Origin: JBMNGG01 sp050949705 | GTDB taxonomy: Bacteria > Bacillota > Thermosediminibacteria > Thermosediminibacterales > Tepidanaerobacteraceae | Length of the DNA stretch: 64,000 nt | Assembly (NCBI GenBank): GCA_050949705.1 | Contig: JBMNGG010000008.1 | Span: 319,872 to 383,871, forward strand | Direction: 5' to 3' | Part shown: positions 6,997 through 15,644 of the stretch, piece by piece | How the letters are laid out: every line of letters starts with the position of its first letter | Numbering within the stretch: position 1 is the first letter of the stretch | Program-made: the position numbers and the translations under genes | Notes under the pieces: model-generated | Database searches by the model: none | What the model saw: only the letters and a program-made list of their open reading frames with translations | Told to the model about the DNA's origin: nothing

Positions 6997-9624
6997 ATGT
7001 CTGGAATAGTTTGGACCGAAAAGAACAAATGCAAACAATGTTATGCATGTGTACGACAATGTAAAGTAAAAGCCGTAAGAGTAAAAAATGGTCAAGCTGA
7101 AATATTGCAAGATAGATGCGTTGCATGTGGTAATTGTGTTAAAGTGTGTTCGCAAAATGCAAAAATAGTTGAAAGTGATATTAAAAAGACTTTTGATATA
7201 TTGCATGGGAATGAAATGAAAGTGGCTGCACTTGCACCAAGTTTTCCGGCAGTTTACAAAAATAATGATTTGGCAAAAGTAATTTGTGCTTTAAAAAAAC
7301 TAGGATTTGATGAAGTATGGGAAGTAGCAGTAGGTGCGGAACTTATCACAGCAGAATATAAAAAACTGTTAAAAAATAACCATTCGTTAATTATTAGTAG
7401 TGCATGTCCGGCTGTGATAAATTTAATTGAAAAACATTATCCTTCACTTATTGTAAATCTCGCCCCTGTTGTTTCGCCAATGATAGCAACGGGTAGGTTG
7501 ATTAAACTAATTTATCCCCAAACAAAAGTAGTTTTTATCGGACCTTGTATTGCAAAAAAAGATGAAATAAAAAAAGTTAAAGGAGTAGATGCAGTGTTGA
7601 CATTTCAAGAATTGGAAGACATGTTTTCTTTTAAAAATATCAAAATAAGAGAATTAGATGTATCCTCTGAAGAGTATTCATTTGATAGTCCTACACCCCA
7701 AAGTAATTTTAAGGGCTTTCCTATTAGTGGTGGTTTGTCTTTATGTCTAGAAGGAAGTCATGATTTAATTCGCGACATGATAGTTGTTGATGGTAATGAA
7801 GAATCAGTTTCTTGTATTGAAAGTGTTGAAAAACTGGAGTTTTCTCCACGCTTCATTGATATATTAATGTGCGAAGGCTGTATTAAAGGACCATATTTTA
7901 GGAATTCAAATGCCTTCGTAAACTGGGAAAAAGTTGAATTATATATAAAGGAAAGTAAAAGATGTAAAAATTATTCTTTTAATGATTTTGTAAAAAGTTT
8001 TAATAAAGTGTCCTCGCTAAATCTATCAAGATATTTTACAAACAGAAAAGTTTCATTAAAAGATCCATCAGAGGAAGAGATAAAGATGATACTAAGCTAT
8101 ACTAAAAAAACCACAAAAGAAGATGAACTTGACTGTGGTGCTTGCGGATATAATTCTTGCAGAGATAAGGCATTTGCAGTATACAATGGTTTAGCTGAAA
8201 AAGATATGTGTTTACCTTTTCTTTTATCCAAAGAGATAGAAGAGAAAAAAGCTACAATTGAACTGAACCGCGAGATGAATGCCATGATTGAATCATTATA
8301 TGATGGTATACTGGTAACTGATGGAAATGGTAAGACCCTTAGGGTGAATAGGGCTTTTTCACGATTTTTGGGAAAATCCCCTGAGAGTTTAATTGGAATG
8401 GGGACTAAGGAGCTTGAGGAAAAGCGAATAGTTTATCCATCGTTAGCTCAGCTGGTTCTAAAAGAAAAACGAAGATTGACGGTTTTACAAGAAACAGGTT
8501 CAGGTAGAAAAATACTATCTACTGCAAATCCAATCTTTGATGAAGAAGGAAATGCTGTAAGGGTGGTAATAAATTCAAGGGACATGGATGATCTTAACAG
8601 GCTTAGTAGAGAAGTAATGGATGCGGAAAAACTAAAAAAATATTTAGAAAAAAACCTAGAGAAAGAGAACATTGGTCCGCTGCCTAGAATTGTTTCAATT
8701 AGTCAAGTAATGGAAGATACAATAAAACTGTCTTTACGTATAGCTGCTGTAAATACTACAGTTTTGATTTTGGGAGAATCAGGGGTTGGAAAGGGTTTAA
8801 TAGCAAGATTTATACACGAAAATAGTCTTAGAAACAAAGGCCCATTTATAAAAATCAATTGTGGTTCGATTCCTGAGAGCTTGTTAGAATCTGAGCTTTT
8901 TGGGTATGAGACTGGTGCATTTACAGGGGCAAAGAGAGAAGGTAAACCTGGCTTGGTTGAATTAGCTCATAAAGGGACACTTTTATTGGATGAGATTGCA
9001 GACTTACCTTTGAACCTTCAGGTCAAACTCTTACAAGTTATTCAAGAACGTGAGCTTACACGTATCGGAGGAACAAAACCCATTCGGATTGATATAAGAA
9101 TCATCGCATCTACAAACAAGGATATAAGAAAGATGGTAAAACAAGGTGAGTTCAGAGAAGACTTATATTATAGGCTTAATGTTATACCTATTACTATTCC
9201 ACCATTACGCGAACGTAAAGAAGACATAGAATTACTTATAGATTTCTTTATTTCCCATTACAATAAAAAACACAATAAAAGTATATCGCTACAAGAAGAT
9301 GTTATAGAGGCTTTGCTCCAATATTGCTGGCCTGGGAATGTGCGTGAACTAGAGAACCTTATGGAAAGATTGGTTGTCACATCGGAAATGAATCATGTGA
9401 CAGTTGAGGAACTACCAAGTTATATTACCGGAGAAAAGAAAAATAGTCAGAAAGTAAAAGTAATAGATGTGGTACCATTAAAAGAAGCTGTAGAAATAGT
9501 AGAATCACAGCTGCTAAAGATGGCTCAAGAACGATGTAATACTACATATGAAATAGCCAAACTTTTAGGGGTTAATCAGTCCACAGTAGTAAGAAAAATA
9601 CGTAAGCTTTTTAGGAATAAATAA
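6997..9624 (+). CDS. Sensory [FeFe]-hydrogenase domain fused to PAS and sigma-54 activator (putative H2-responsive regulator)
   Basis: 875-aa one-protein sensor and transcription activator. Order: two [4Fe-4S] ferredoxin motifs (residues 10-55, CKQCYACVRQC and CVACGNCVKVC); H-cluster-type domain (about 70-330) with SSACPAV (C137), GPCIAKK (C184) and MCEGCIKGP (C292, C295); Fe-S motif DCGACGYNSC (about 379-388); PAS domain (about 430-535); sigma-54 AAA+ domain with Walker A GESGVGKG (about 593), the sigma-54 contact loop GAFTGA (about 640), LLLDEIADL and an R-finger region; C-terminal helix-turn-helix (about 845-873). ATG 6997 has only a weak GTGGTGA site. It lies just behind the hydrogenase operon, whose promoter is of the sigma-54 type. 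Known sensory hydrogenases are usually linked to PAS plus kinase or phosphatase outputs; here the output is directly transcriptional. H2 sensing is inferred from the domain. Confidence 0.93.
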   Translation: MSGIVWTEKNKCKQCYACVRQCKVKAVRVKNGQAEILQDRCVACGNCVKVCSQNAKIVESDIKKTFDILHGNEMKVAALAPSFPAVYKNNDLAKVICALKKLGFDEVWEVAVGAELITAEYKKLLKNNHSLIISSACPAVINLIEKHYPSLIVNLAPVVSPMIATGRLIKLIYPQTKVVFIGPCIAKKDEIKKVKGVDAVLTFQELEDMFSFKNIKIRELDVSSEEYSFDSPTPQSNFKGFPISGGLSLCLEGSHDLIRDMIVVDGNEESVSCIESVEKLEFSPRFIDILMCEGCIKGPYFRNSNAFVNWEKVELYIKESKRCKNYSFNDFVKSFNKVSSLNLSRYFTNRKVSLKDPSEEEIKMILSYTKKTTKEDELDCGACGYNSCRDKAFAVYNGLAEKDMCLPFLLSKEIEEKKATIELNREMNAMIESLYDGILVTDGNGKTLRVNRAFSRFLGKSPESLIGMGTKELEEKRIVYPSLAQLVLKEKRRLTVLQETGSGRKILSTANPIFDEEGNAVRVVINSRDMDDLNRLSREVMDAEKLKKYLEKNLEKENIGPLPRIVSISQVMEDTIKLSLRIAAVNTTVLILGESGVGKGLIARFIHENSLRNKGPFIKINCGSIPESLLESELFGYETGAFTGAKREGKPGLVELAHKGTLLLDEIADLPLNLQVKLLQVIQERELTRIGGTKPIRIDIRIIASTNKDIRKMVKQGEFREDLYYRLNVIPITIPPLRERKEDIELLIDFFISHYNKKHNKSISLQEDVIEALLQYCWPGNVRELENLMERLVVTSEMNHVTVEELPSYITGEKKNSQKVKVIDVVPLKEAVEIVESQLLKMAQERCNTTYEIAKLLGVNQSTVVRKIRKLFRNK

Positions 9625-9670
9625 AATTGTTATTTCCATATTGAACATAGAAAAAATATAAATAAAAATT

Positions 9671-9688
9671 GTTAATTAAAAAATTAAC
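9671..9688. promoter_or_regulatory. Inverted repeat upstream of the rnf promoter
   Basis: GTTAATT-AAAA-AATTAAC, a perfect 7-4-7 inverted repeat ending about 25 bases before the -10 element at 9713. It resembles a redox-repressor (Rex-like) operator, but the spacing between GTTAA and TTAAC is eight bases, not the usual four, so the binding protein is unknown. It may also be a chance AT-rich repeat. Confidence 0.35.
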
Positions 9689-9712
9689 ATAGAAAAAGAT
9701 GTTATTTTGTTG

Positions 9713-9848
9713 TATAATAGATTTTAGTGGTTTGAGGAATGCTGTATACTTAATACACCGTCCTCTTATATAATATATATGATATAAGAGGTATTTTGCC
9801 TAAATTGTCGAAATATAATTAGGTTAGCTCAAAAGGAGAGGTGAAATA
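9713..9848 (+). promoter_or_regulatory. rnf promoter -10 and structured leader
   Basis: TATAAT at 9713-9718 with no good -35 hexamer. The leader starting near 9725 can form hairpin A (GAGGA 9734-9738 with TCCTC 9761-9765, plus inner TGTAT/ATACA) or hairpin B (CCTCTTATAT 9762-9771 with ATATAAGAGG 9782-9791). The two share bases 9762-9765 and so exclude each other, as in attenuators. Hairpin B is followed only by a short TATTTT, so it is a weak terminator at best. The ligand or signal is unknown. Confidence 0.4.
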
Positions 9849-11168
9849 ATGTTAAAAACCTTCAAGGGAGGTATCCATCCTCCATACAACAAAAATCTTA
9901 CTAACTTCAAACCTATCGAAAAAGCCACTCTACCAAAGAAGGTTATAATTCCAATGGGTATGCATATAGGTGCTCCCTGCGAACCCATAGTTAAAGTAGG
10001 AGACACTGTTAAAAGAGGTCAAAAGATTGGCGATGCAAAGGGTTTTGTATCAGTACCTGTTCACGCTAGTATTTCTGGAAAAGTAACGGCTGTAGAACCT
10101 AGGTCATGGCCTGGGGGAGGTCTCATGATGTCGGTGGTTATTGAATCCGACGGAAAGGACGAACAATATGAAGATATCATTCCTCCAAAGCCACTAAGTG
10201 AAATGTTGCCGGATGAAATAAAAAGTCTTATACGTGAAGCAGGGATAACGGGACTGGGTGGTGCAGGTTTTCCTACTCAAGTCAAGCTATCTTTCCCACC
10301 GGAAAAAAATGTTGATACGATTATAGTTAATGCTGCTGAATGTGAGCCATACATAACAGCAGACCACAGGCTTTTATTAGAGCAGCCCGAAGATGTAGTT
10401 TTTGGTCTTGAAGCAATTATGAAGGCAACAGGTGTTAAACAGGCTTTTATTGGGATAGAAGACAATAAGCTTGATGCTGTAGAATCAATTAAAAAGGCTA
10501 TTAAAGGTAAAGAGAATATTGAAGTTGTTGTCCTTGCCACTAAGTATCCCCAAGGTGGTGAGAAACAGCTTATTAATGCAGTTACCGGCAGAGAAGTTCC
10601 CTCAGGGGGGCTGCCCATGGATGCAGGTGTTATTGTAAATAATGCTGCAACTTGTGCTTCTATTGCTAATACATTAAAAACGGGAATGCCCCTTATTGAG
10701 AGAATAACTACAGTAACTGGTTCAGGAATAAAGGAACCGAAAAACCTTTTAATAAGGATTGGAACCCCTTTATCAGATATTATAGAACAGTGCGGTGGTT
10801 TCAAAGGCAGGCCTGGTAAAGTACTAATGGGAGGTCCTATGATGGGGCTGGCTCAATCGGATTTAGAAGCTCCAGCTATTAAAGGCACTTCTGGGCTTTT
10901 AGTTCTAGAAAAATCCGATGTTAAATTAGTAGAGCCTTCGCCCTGTATTCGATGTGCTCGCTGTGTTGATTCGTGCCCAATTCACCTTTTGCCCACAAAT
11001 CTAGCAAGGTTCTCCGAAAAGGGTATGTGGGTTGAAGCTGAGAAATACCATGCAATGGATTGTACAGAATGTGGATGCTGTTCTTTTGTATGCCCAGCAC
11101 ATATACCCTTAACTCAGCATATAAGGATCGCTAAAAGTCATATAATAGCGTCAAGGAAGAAAAATTAG
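9849..11168 (+). CDS. rnfC: RnfC, ferredoxin:NAD+ oxidoreductase (Rnf) subunit C
   Basis: Peripheral NADH-binding subunit of the membrane Rnf complex, which couples electron flow between ferredoxin and NAD+ to ion pumping. 439 aa. Visible: N-terminal RnfC barrel-sandwich part (FKGGIHPPYNKN), the GLGGAGFPTQVK nucleotide/FMN-binding loop, SLBB region, and two C-terminal [4Fe-4S] motifs, CIRCARCVDSCP and CTECGCCSFVCP. ATG follows an AGGAGAGGTG site. First gene of a six-gene operon rnfCDGEAB. The presence of Rnf next to a ferredoxin-using hydrogenase implies a shared ferredoxin/NADH economy. Confidence 0.97.
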   Translation: MLKTFKGGIHPPYNKNLTNFKPIEKATLPKKVIIPMGMHIGAPCEPIVKVGDTVKRGQKIGDAKGFVSVPVHASISGKVTAVEPRSWPGGGLMMSVVIESDGKDEQYEDIIPPKPLSEMLPDEIKSLIREAGITGLGGAGFPTQVKLSFPPEKNVDTIIVNAAECEPYITADHRLLLEQPEDVVFGLEAIMKATGVKQAFIGIEDNKLDAVESIKKAIKGKENIEVVVLATKYPQGGEKQLINAVTGREVPSGGLPMDAGVIVNNAATCASIANTLKTGMPLIERITTVTGSGIKEPKNLLIRIGTPLSDIIEQCGGFKGRPGKVLMGGPMMGLAQSDLEAPAIKGTSGLLVLEKSDVKLVEPSPCIRCARCVDSCPIHLLPTNLARFSEKGMWVEAEKYHAMDCTECGCCSFVCPAHIPLTQHIRIAKSHIIASRKKN

Positions 11169-11231
11169 ATAATCTCTTAAGAGAGTCGTATTTGAACTAA
11201 GATAGAAGTATTAGTCGGGAGGTAGTCATGG

Positions 11232-12152
11232 ATGGAAGAGTATAAACTAATAACAACATCTTCTCCACACCTGCACTCAGGAGAAAGCATTTCAAGAGTA
11301 ATGTTCAGTGTAGCAATAGCATTACTATTACCTACTTTTGCAGGAATATATTTTTTTGGTTTTCATGCCTTAGGTCTTATTATCATAACAAGTGTTGCAG
11401 CAGTTTTAACAGAAGTTATCTTTCAAAAACTAAGGAATAAACCTATCACAATATCAGACGGTAGCGCTTTAGTTACTGGTATGTTACTTGCTCTAAATCT
11501 GCCACCAAGTTTGCCTTATTGGATGGCTGTAGTAGGTGCTGTAGTGGCAATATCACTAGGCAAACAGATTTATGGAGGTTTAGGAGCAAACCCGTTTAAT
11601 CCGGCTCTTATCGGAAGGGTGTTTCTGATGATTACATTCACAACCCCGATGACAACATGGATAAATCCAGTAGATGGTACTACTGGTGCAACTCCACTAT
11701 CACTTTTAAAAATGCAAGGTATAGTTACGGATTATGCAAAACTTTTCTTTGGTAATATAGGTGGTTCTTTGGGTGAAACTTCTGCATTTCTTATAATAGT
11801 TGGGGGTCTGTATCTTATCTATAAGGGATATGTTGATTGGCGTATACCGGTAAGTTACCTAGGATCTGTAGCAATCTTATCAGTTATTTTAGGTCAAGAT
11901 CCCATCTTTCATTTGTTATCGGGTGGGCTAATGCTTGGAGCTTTCTTTATGGCAACAGATATGGTAACAACACCCCTTAGTAGGTTTGGTAAAATAATTT
12001 TTGGCGTCGGTGCGGGATTTTTTACGGTCTTGATTAGATTTTATGGAGGATATCCTGAAGGCGTATCCTTTTCAATACTTCTTATGAATGCTTTTACTCC
12101 GTTAATAAATAGATTTACAGTACCCAAAATCTATGGGGAGGTGAAATCCTGA
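11232..12152 (+). CDS. rnfD: RnfD, membrane flavoprotein subunit of Rnf
   Basis: 306-aa integral membrane subunit with eight to ten hydrophobic segments and the covalent-FMN motif TGATPLS (DGTTGATPL, around residue 155), where the threonine carries the flavin. It also has the SDGSALVTGMLLAL and NPFNPALIGRV blocks typical of the RnfD/NqrB family. Start at ATG 11232 behind GGGAGGTAG; the ATG four bases earlier runs into a stop after five codons. Stop codon overlaps the rnfG start (ATGA), indicating translational coupling. Confidence 0.96.
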   Translation: MEEYKLITTSSPHLHSGESISRVMFSVAIALLLPTFAGIYFFGFHALGLIIITSVAAVLTEVIFQKLRNKPITISDGSALVTGMLLALNLPPSLPYWMAVVGAVVAISLGKQIYGGLGANPFNPALIGRVFLMITFTTPMTTWINPVDGTTGATPLSLLKMQGIVTDYAKLFFGNIGGSLGETSAFLIIVGGLYLIYKGYVDWRIPVSYLGSVAILSVILGQDPIFHLLSGGLMLGAFFMATDMVTTPLSRFGKIIFGVGAGFFTVLIRFYGGYPEGVSFSILLMNAFTPLINRFTVPKIYGEVKS

Positions 12153-12694
12153 TGAACCAATATGCAAAAATGATTATAGTGCTGGTAATTATTTCTATGG
12201 CATCAGGAGCAGTACTTGCTCTATCATACGAAGTCACAAACCCCACAATTCAAGAGCAGGCTAGGCAAAAATTGGAGCAATCGGTTTTGGTCGTAATTCC
12301 AGGGGCAACCCAGATGGAACAAACTCAAAAAGAAGATATGACGATATATATAGGATTAGATGATGAGGGGAATAAAAAAGGAATTTCATTTAAAGCGACA
12401 GGTTCAGGATTTGACGGCCCAATTGAAATAATGGTAGGTTATTATCCTAAAGAAGGAAAATTACTAGGCATAGAAATACTGTCTATGAGTGAAACCCCTG
12501 GTCTTGGAGCCAAAATACAAGAAGAGGCTTTCAAAGACCAGTTTAAAGGAAAATCTATTGAAGATGAATTTATTGCAAAACAAGATGTAGAGGCTATTTC
12601 AGGTGCCACCATTTCTTCCACGGCTGTGGCTGATGCAATAAAAACTTCACTAGCTAAGGTAGTTGAAATATTTCCCGTGGGAGGCGATTTTTAG
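12152..12694 (+). CDS. rnfG: RnfG, FMN-binding subunit of Rnf
   Basis: 180-aa protein with one N-terminal membrane anchor (IIVLVIISMASGAVLAL) and an extracytoplasmic FMN-binding domain. The flavinylation motif SGATISSTAV lies near the C-terminus; the preceding SETPGLGAKI block is also typical of RnfG/NqrC. Start overlaps the rnfD stop. Covalent flavin would be attached by an ApbE transferase, which is not in this window. Confidence 0.95.
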   Translation: MNQYAKMIIVLVIISMASGAVLALSYEVTNPTIQEQARQKLEQSVLVVIPGATQMEQTQKEDMTIYIGLDDEGNKKGISFKATGSGFDGPIEIMVGYYPKEGKLLGIEILSMSETPGLGAKIQEEAFKDQFKGKSIEDEFIAKQDVEAISGATISSTAVADAIKTSLAKVVEIFPVGGDF

Positions 12695-12696
12695 TT

Positions 12697-13308
12697 ATGC
12701 AATTACTAAAGGATTTTGTTAATGGTATTTGGAATGAAAACCCAATATTTAGGATGGTTATTGGTATTTGTTCGGCACTTGCTGTAACCACTGCTGCAAG
12801 TAATGGTATAGCGATGGGTATGGCACTGACTTTTGTATTAACATGTTCTAGCATACTTGTCTCACTGCTTAGAAATGTTATTCCTGCAAAGGTTAGAATA
12901 CCCTGTTATATTATAGTAGTTGCTACATTTACTACAGTAGTTGACCTTTTTATGAAAGCATATTTTCCTGCATTATATGAGGTTATGGGGATATTTATTC
13001 CACTAATAGTAGTTAACTGTATTGTATTAGCCAGGGCTGAAGCCTTTGCCTCGAAGGTCGGTGTGGCAAGAGCCACAGCAGACGCCTTAGGGATGGGCCT
13101 AGGTTACACATGGGCTATTACTTTAATCAGTATGATAAGAGAACTAATGGGAGCTGGCACTTTATTTGGTTATCAGGTGATGGGAGATGGCTTCACACCA
13201 TGGGTTAGTGCCATTTTACCACCTGGGGCTTTCATAGTGATGGGTATTCTCGTTGGCTTAATGAATATGATTACTAGAAAAACAGTTAATGATACTAACA
13301 GCCATTAG
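12697..13308 (+). CDS. rnfE: RnfE, integral membrane subunit of Rnf
   Basis: 203-aa hydrophobic protein with about six membrane segments and the family blocks NGIWNENPIFRMVIGICSAL and NCIVLARAEAFASK (the conserved cysteine contributes to the membrane Fe-S site shared with RnfA). It starts two bases after rnfG. RnfA and RnfE are homologous and face opposite ways in the membrane. Confidence 0.96.
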   Translation: MQLLKDFVNGIWNENPIFRMVIGICSALAVTTAASNGIAMGMALTFVLTCSSILVSLLRNVIPAKVRIPCYIIVVATFTTVVDLFMKAYFPALYEVMGIFIPLIVVNCIVLARAEAFASKVGVARATADALGMGLGYTWAITLISMIRELMGAGTLFGYQVMGDGFTPWVSAILPPGAFIVMGILVGLMNMITRKTVNDTNSH

Positions 13309-13323
13309 AGGAGCGTGGTAACA

Positions 13324-13914
13324 ATGGCAAAAGAATTGTTTTTTATCATAATAGGTTCTGTATTTGTAAACAACTTTGTCTTGTCAAGATTTTTAGGGCA
13401 ATGTCCATTTTTAGGTGTTTCAAGTAAAACAGAAACAGCTGTAGGCATGGGTATGGCTACAACCTTTGTTTTAACAATGACAGCAGTAGCGGCTTATTTC
13501 ATACAGACTTACGTACTAGTGCCTTTTGGGCTTGAGCCTTTTTTACAAATAGTATCTTTTATTCTAGTTATAGCATCATTAGTACAACTGGTTGAAATGA
13601 TAATTTTAAAAGTAAGTCCTGCTTTATATAATGCCTTTGGAATTTTTCTACCATTAATAACTACTAACTGTATAGTTATGGCTGTGGCACTTTTAATTCC
13701 CATGAATGATTACAATCTTATCAAAAGCATTGCACTTGGTTTGGGTGCAGGCATAGGATTTACATTGGCATTAGCCTTAATGTCAGGTATTCGCGAAGAA
13801 ATGGAGTTTAATGATGTGCCTGAGGCTTTAAAGGGGCCGGCTATAGTATTTATAACAGCAGGGCTATTATCAATGATATTTTTAGGATTTACAGGACTCG
13901 TTCCTTTAGGATAA
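13324..13914 (+). CDS. rnfA: RnfA, integral membrane subunit of Rnf
   Basis: 196-aa hydrophobic protein, homologous to RnfE, with NNFVLSRFLGQCPFLGVS and TTNCIVMAVALL, both containing the conserved cysteines. The ATG at 13324 is preferred: AGAGGAG lies ten bases upstream. The GTG at 13315 overlaps that site. Six membrane segments are apparent. Confidence 0.96.
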   Translation: MAKELFFIIIGSVFVNNFVLSRFLGQCPFLGVSSKTETAVGMGMATTFVLTMTAVAAYFIQTYVLVPFGLEPFLQIVSFILVIASLVQLVEMIILKVSPALYNAFGIFLPLITTNCIVMAVALLIPMNDYNLIKSIALGLGAGIGFTLALALMSGIREEMEFNDVPEALKGPAIVFITAGLLSMIFLGFTGLVPLG

Positions 13915-13933
13915 GTACAGGAGGCGAAATGAG

Positions 13934-14968
13934 ATGGCAAATAATATACTAACTTCCCTACTGAGTATGGGCGGCCTTGGCCTATTATTAGGTGGAGGGC
14001 TTGCCATTGCGTCTAAGAAGCTGGCCGTAGAAACTGACCCAAGGGCAGATGCCATTGTTGAAGCACTACCTGGAGCCAATTGTGGTGCTTGCGGATATCC
14101 AGGTTGTGCGGGACTGGCAAAATCAATAGTAGAAAATAAAGCACCAATTAATGCATGTCCTGTTGGAGGACCAGCGGTCGCAGCTAAGATTGCTAAAATC
14201 ATGGGAGTTGACGAAGTAGGAAGTTCAGCTGAAAAAAAGGTTGCCAGGGTTTTGTGCCAAGGAGGAAAGGTTGAGGCTAAGCTTAAGTCAGAATATTACG
14301 GTGTAAAAACTTGTAAAGCTGCTTCTATGATAAATAGCGGTCCAAAAGCTTGTTCTTTTGCATGTATAGGTCTTGGTGACTGTGTAAAAGTATGCCCAGT
14401 TCATGCGATAACCATGGGAGAAAACGGGCTTCCAATTATTGATGAAGAAAAATGTATTGGCTGTGGTCTTTGTGTAAATGAGTGTCCTAAAATTGTCCTA
14501 GCTTTGACCTCTAACAAAAATGAAGTTCATGTGCGGTGCAGAGCGACCATGAAGGGAAAAGACACTAGAGCCGTGTGCAGCATCGGATGCATAGCTTGCA
14601 AAATGTGTGAAAAAGTGTGCCCCTTTGATGCCATACATGTTATAGACAATGTGGCGGTAATCGACTATGAGAAATGCCGCAACTGCATATTATGTGTTGA
14701 AAAATGCCCAACTAAAACAATAACTTCAGCTTTTCCAACCCGTAAAAAGGCATTTATCATAGAAGAAAAATGTATCGGTTGTACGCTATGTGCAAAAAAC
14801 TGTCCGGTAAATGCTATTACAGGTCAGGTTAAAGAGGTACATGTGGTTAATCAGGACCTATGTATCGGCTGTGGTATTTGTCAAGAAAAATGCCGCAAAG
14901 ATGCTATTGAAATGGTGCGAGATACTCATAAAAAAAGCGATATATGTGAGGCTGCAGCCTCAAAATGA
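13934..14968 (+). CDS. rnfB: RnfB, multi-cluster ferredoxin subunit of Rnf
   Basis: 344-aa electron-entry subunit. N-terminal membrane anchor (GGLGLLLGGGLAIA), then the 4Fe-4S domain with CGACGYPGCAGL and a later cysteine. These are followed by six ferredoxin-type motifs, among them CIGCGLCVNECP, CIACKMCEKVCP, CRNCILCVEKCP, CIGCTLCAKNCP and CIGCGICQEKC. This long form is usual for acetogens and clostridia; proteobacterial RnfB is much shorter. Last gene of the operon; a strong terminator follows. Confidence 0.96.
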   Translation: MANNILTSLLSMGGLGLLLGGGLAIASKKLAVETDPRADAIVEALPGANCGACGYPGCAGLAKSIVENKAPINACPVGGPAVAAKIAKIMGVDEVGSSAEKKVARVLCQGGKVEAKLKSEYYGVKTCKAASMINSGPKACSFACIGLGDCVKVCPVHAITMGENGLPIIDEEKCIGCGLCVNECPKIVLALTSNKNEVHVRCRATMKGKDTRAVCSIGCIACKMCEKVCPFDAIHVIDNVAVIDYEKCRNCILCVEKCPTKTITSAFPTRKKAFIIEEKCIGCTLCAKNCPVNAITGQVKEVHVVNQDLCIGCGICQEKCRKDAIEMVRDTHKKSDICEAAASK

Positions 14969-14990
14969 CATGATATGATTTTGCTTTTTA

Positions 14991-15020
14991 AAAACCTTCG
15001 GTGCAAACCGAAGGTTTTTA
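14991..15020 (+). terminator. Rho-independent terminator of the rnf operon
   Basis: 12-bp perfect stem AAAACCTTCGGT/ACCGAAGGTTTT with a GCAA loop, then T-rich sequence. Confidence 0.9.
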
Positions 15021-15057
15021 TAGTACAAGACAATTATCCAAGACTTATTGTGATTTG

Positions 15058-15630
15058 TTAGAATACATGTTTTTTGTTCATGTATTCCCTGACCAGCATT
15101 AGTGTTTCACCAAAACGTTGAAAATGTACCACTTCCCGCTGTCTTAAAAATGAAAGTGTAGCAATTACACCAGGGTCATCGGTTAAATTGATAAGATGTT
15201 CATAGGTAGTTCTGGCTTTTTGTTCCGCAGCCATGTTTTCATGCAAATCAGCTATAGGATCTCCAGTTGCTTGTATATATGCTGCCGTCCATGGTACTCC
15301 TGCAGCATCATGAGGGTAAAGGGCATGGTCATGTTGCGCATAATGGTCACCTAAACCGGCTCTCCTCATTTGTTCTGGTGTTGCACCATCAGTTAATTTA
15401 TATATTAAAGTTCCAATTATTTCCCAGTGGGCCAGTTCTTCAGTGCCAATATCGGTCAAAGTTGCTTTCGCTTCGGGTATAGGCATAGTATATCGCTGTG
15501 TTAAATATCTTATGGCAGCTGATAGCTCGCTATCAGGTCCCCCATACTGTGCAAAAAGGTATTTGGCCATGCCTAAGTCAGTTCTTGCAACATTGGCAGG
15601 GTATTGCAATTTTTTTACATAGTACCACAT
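15058..15630 (-). CDS. cotJC: CotJC, spore-coat manganese-catalase-like protein
   Basis: 190-aa ferritin-like di-metal protein of the manganese catalase/CotJC family, part of the spore coat. Typical features: MWYYVKKLQYP start, GGPDSELSAAIRYLTQRY, and the metal-ligand helices EELAHWEIIGTLIY and EQKARTTYEHL and REVVHFQRFGE. Start set at 15630, preceded by GGAGGGG on the minus strand; longer readings overlap cotJB. Third gene of cotJABC. Catalase activity has been shown for related proteins, not established for this one. Confidence 0.92.
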   Translation of the reverse strand: MWYYVKKLQYPANVARTDLGMAKYLFAQYGGPDSELSAAIRYLTQRYTMPIPEAKATLTDIGTEELAHWEIIGTLIYKLTDGATPEQMRRAGLGDHYAQHDHALYPHDAAGVPWTAAYIQATGDPIADLHENMAAEQKARTTYEHLINLTDDPGVIATLSFLRQREVVHFQRFGETLMLVREYMNKKHVF

Positions 15631-15644
15631 AAATAATCCCCTCC

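Noticed and set aside
9671..9688. Rex (NADH-sensing repressor) operator before rnf
   Set aside because: Rex boxes have a four-base gap between TTGTTAA and TTAACAA; here GTTAA and TTAAC are eight bases apart. Kept only as an unassigned inverted repeat.
10277..10804. 175-aa minus-strand open frame inside rnfC
   Set aside because: Antisense shadow of rnfC with no family features.
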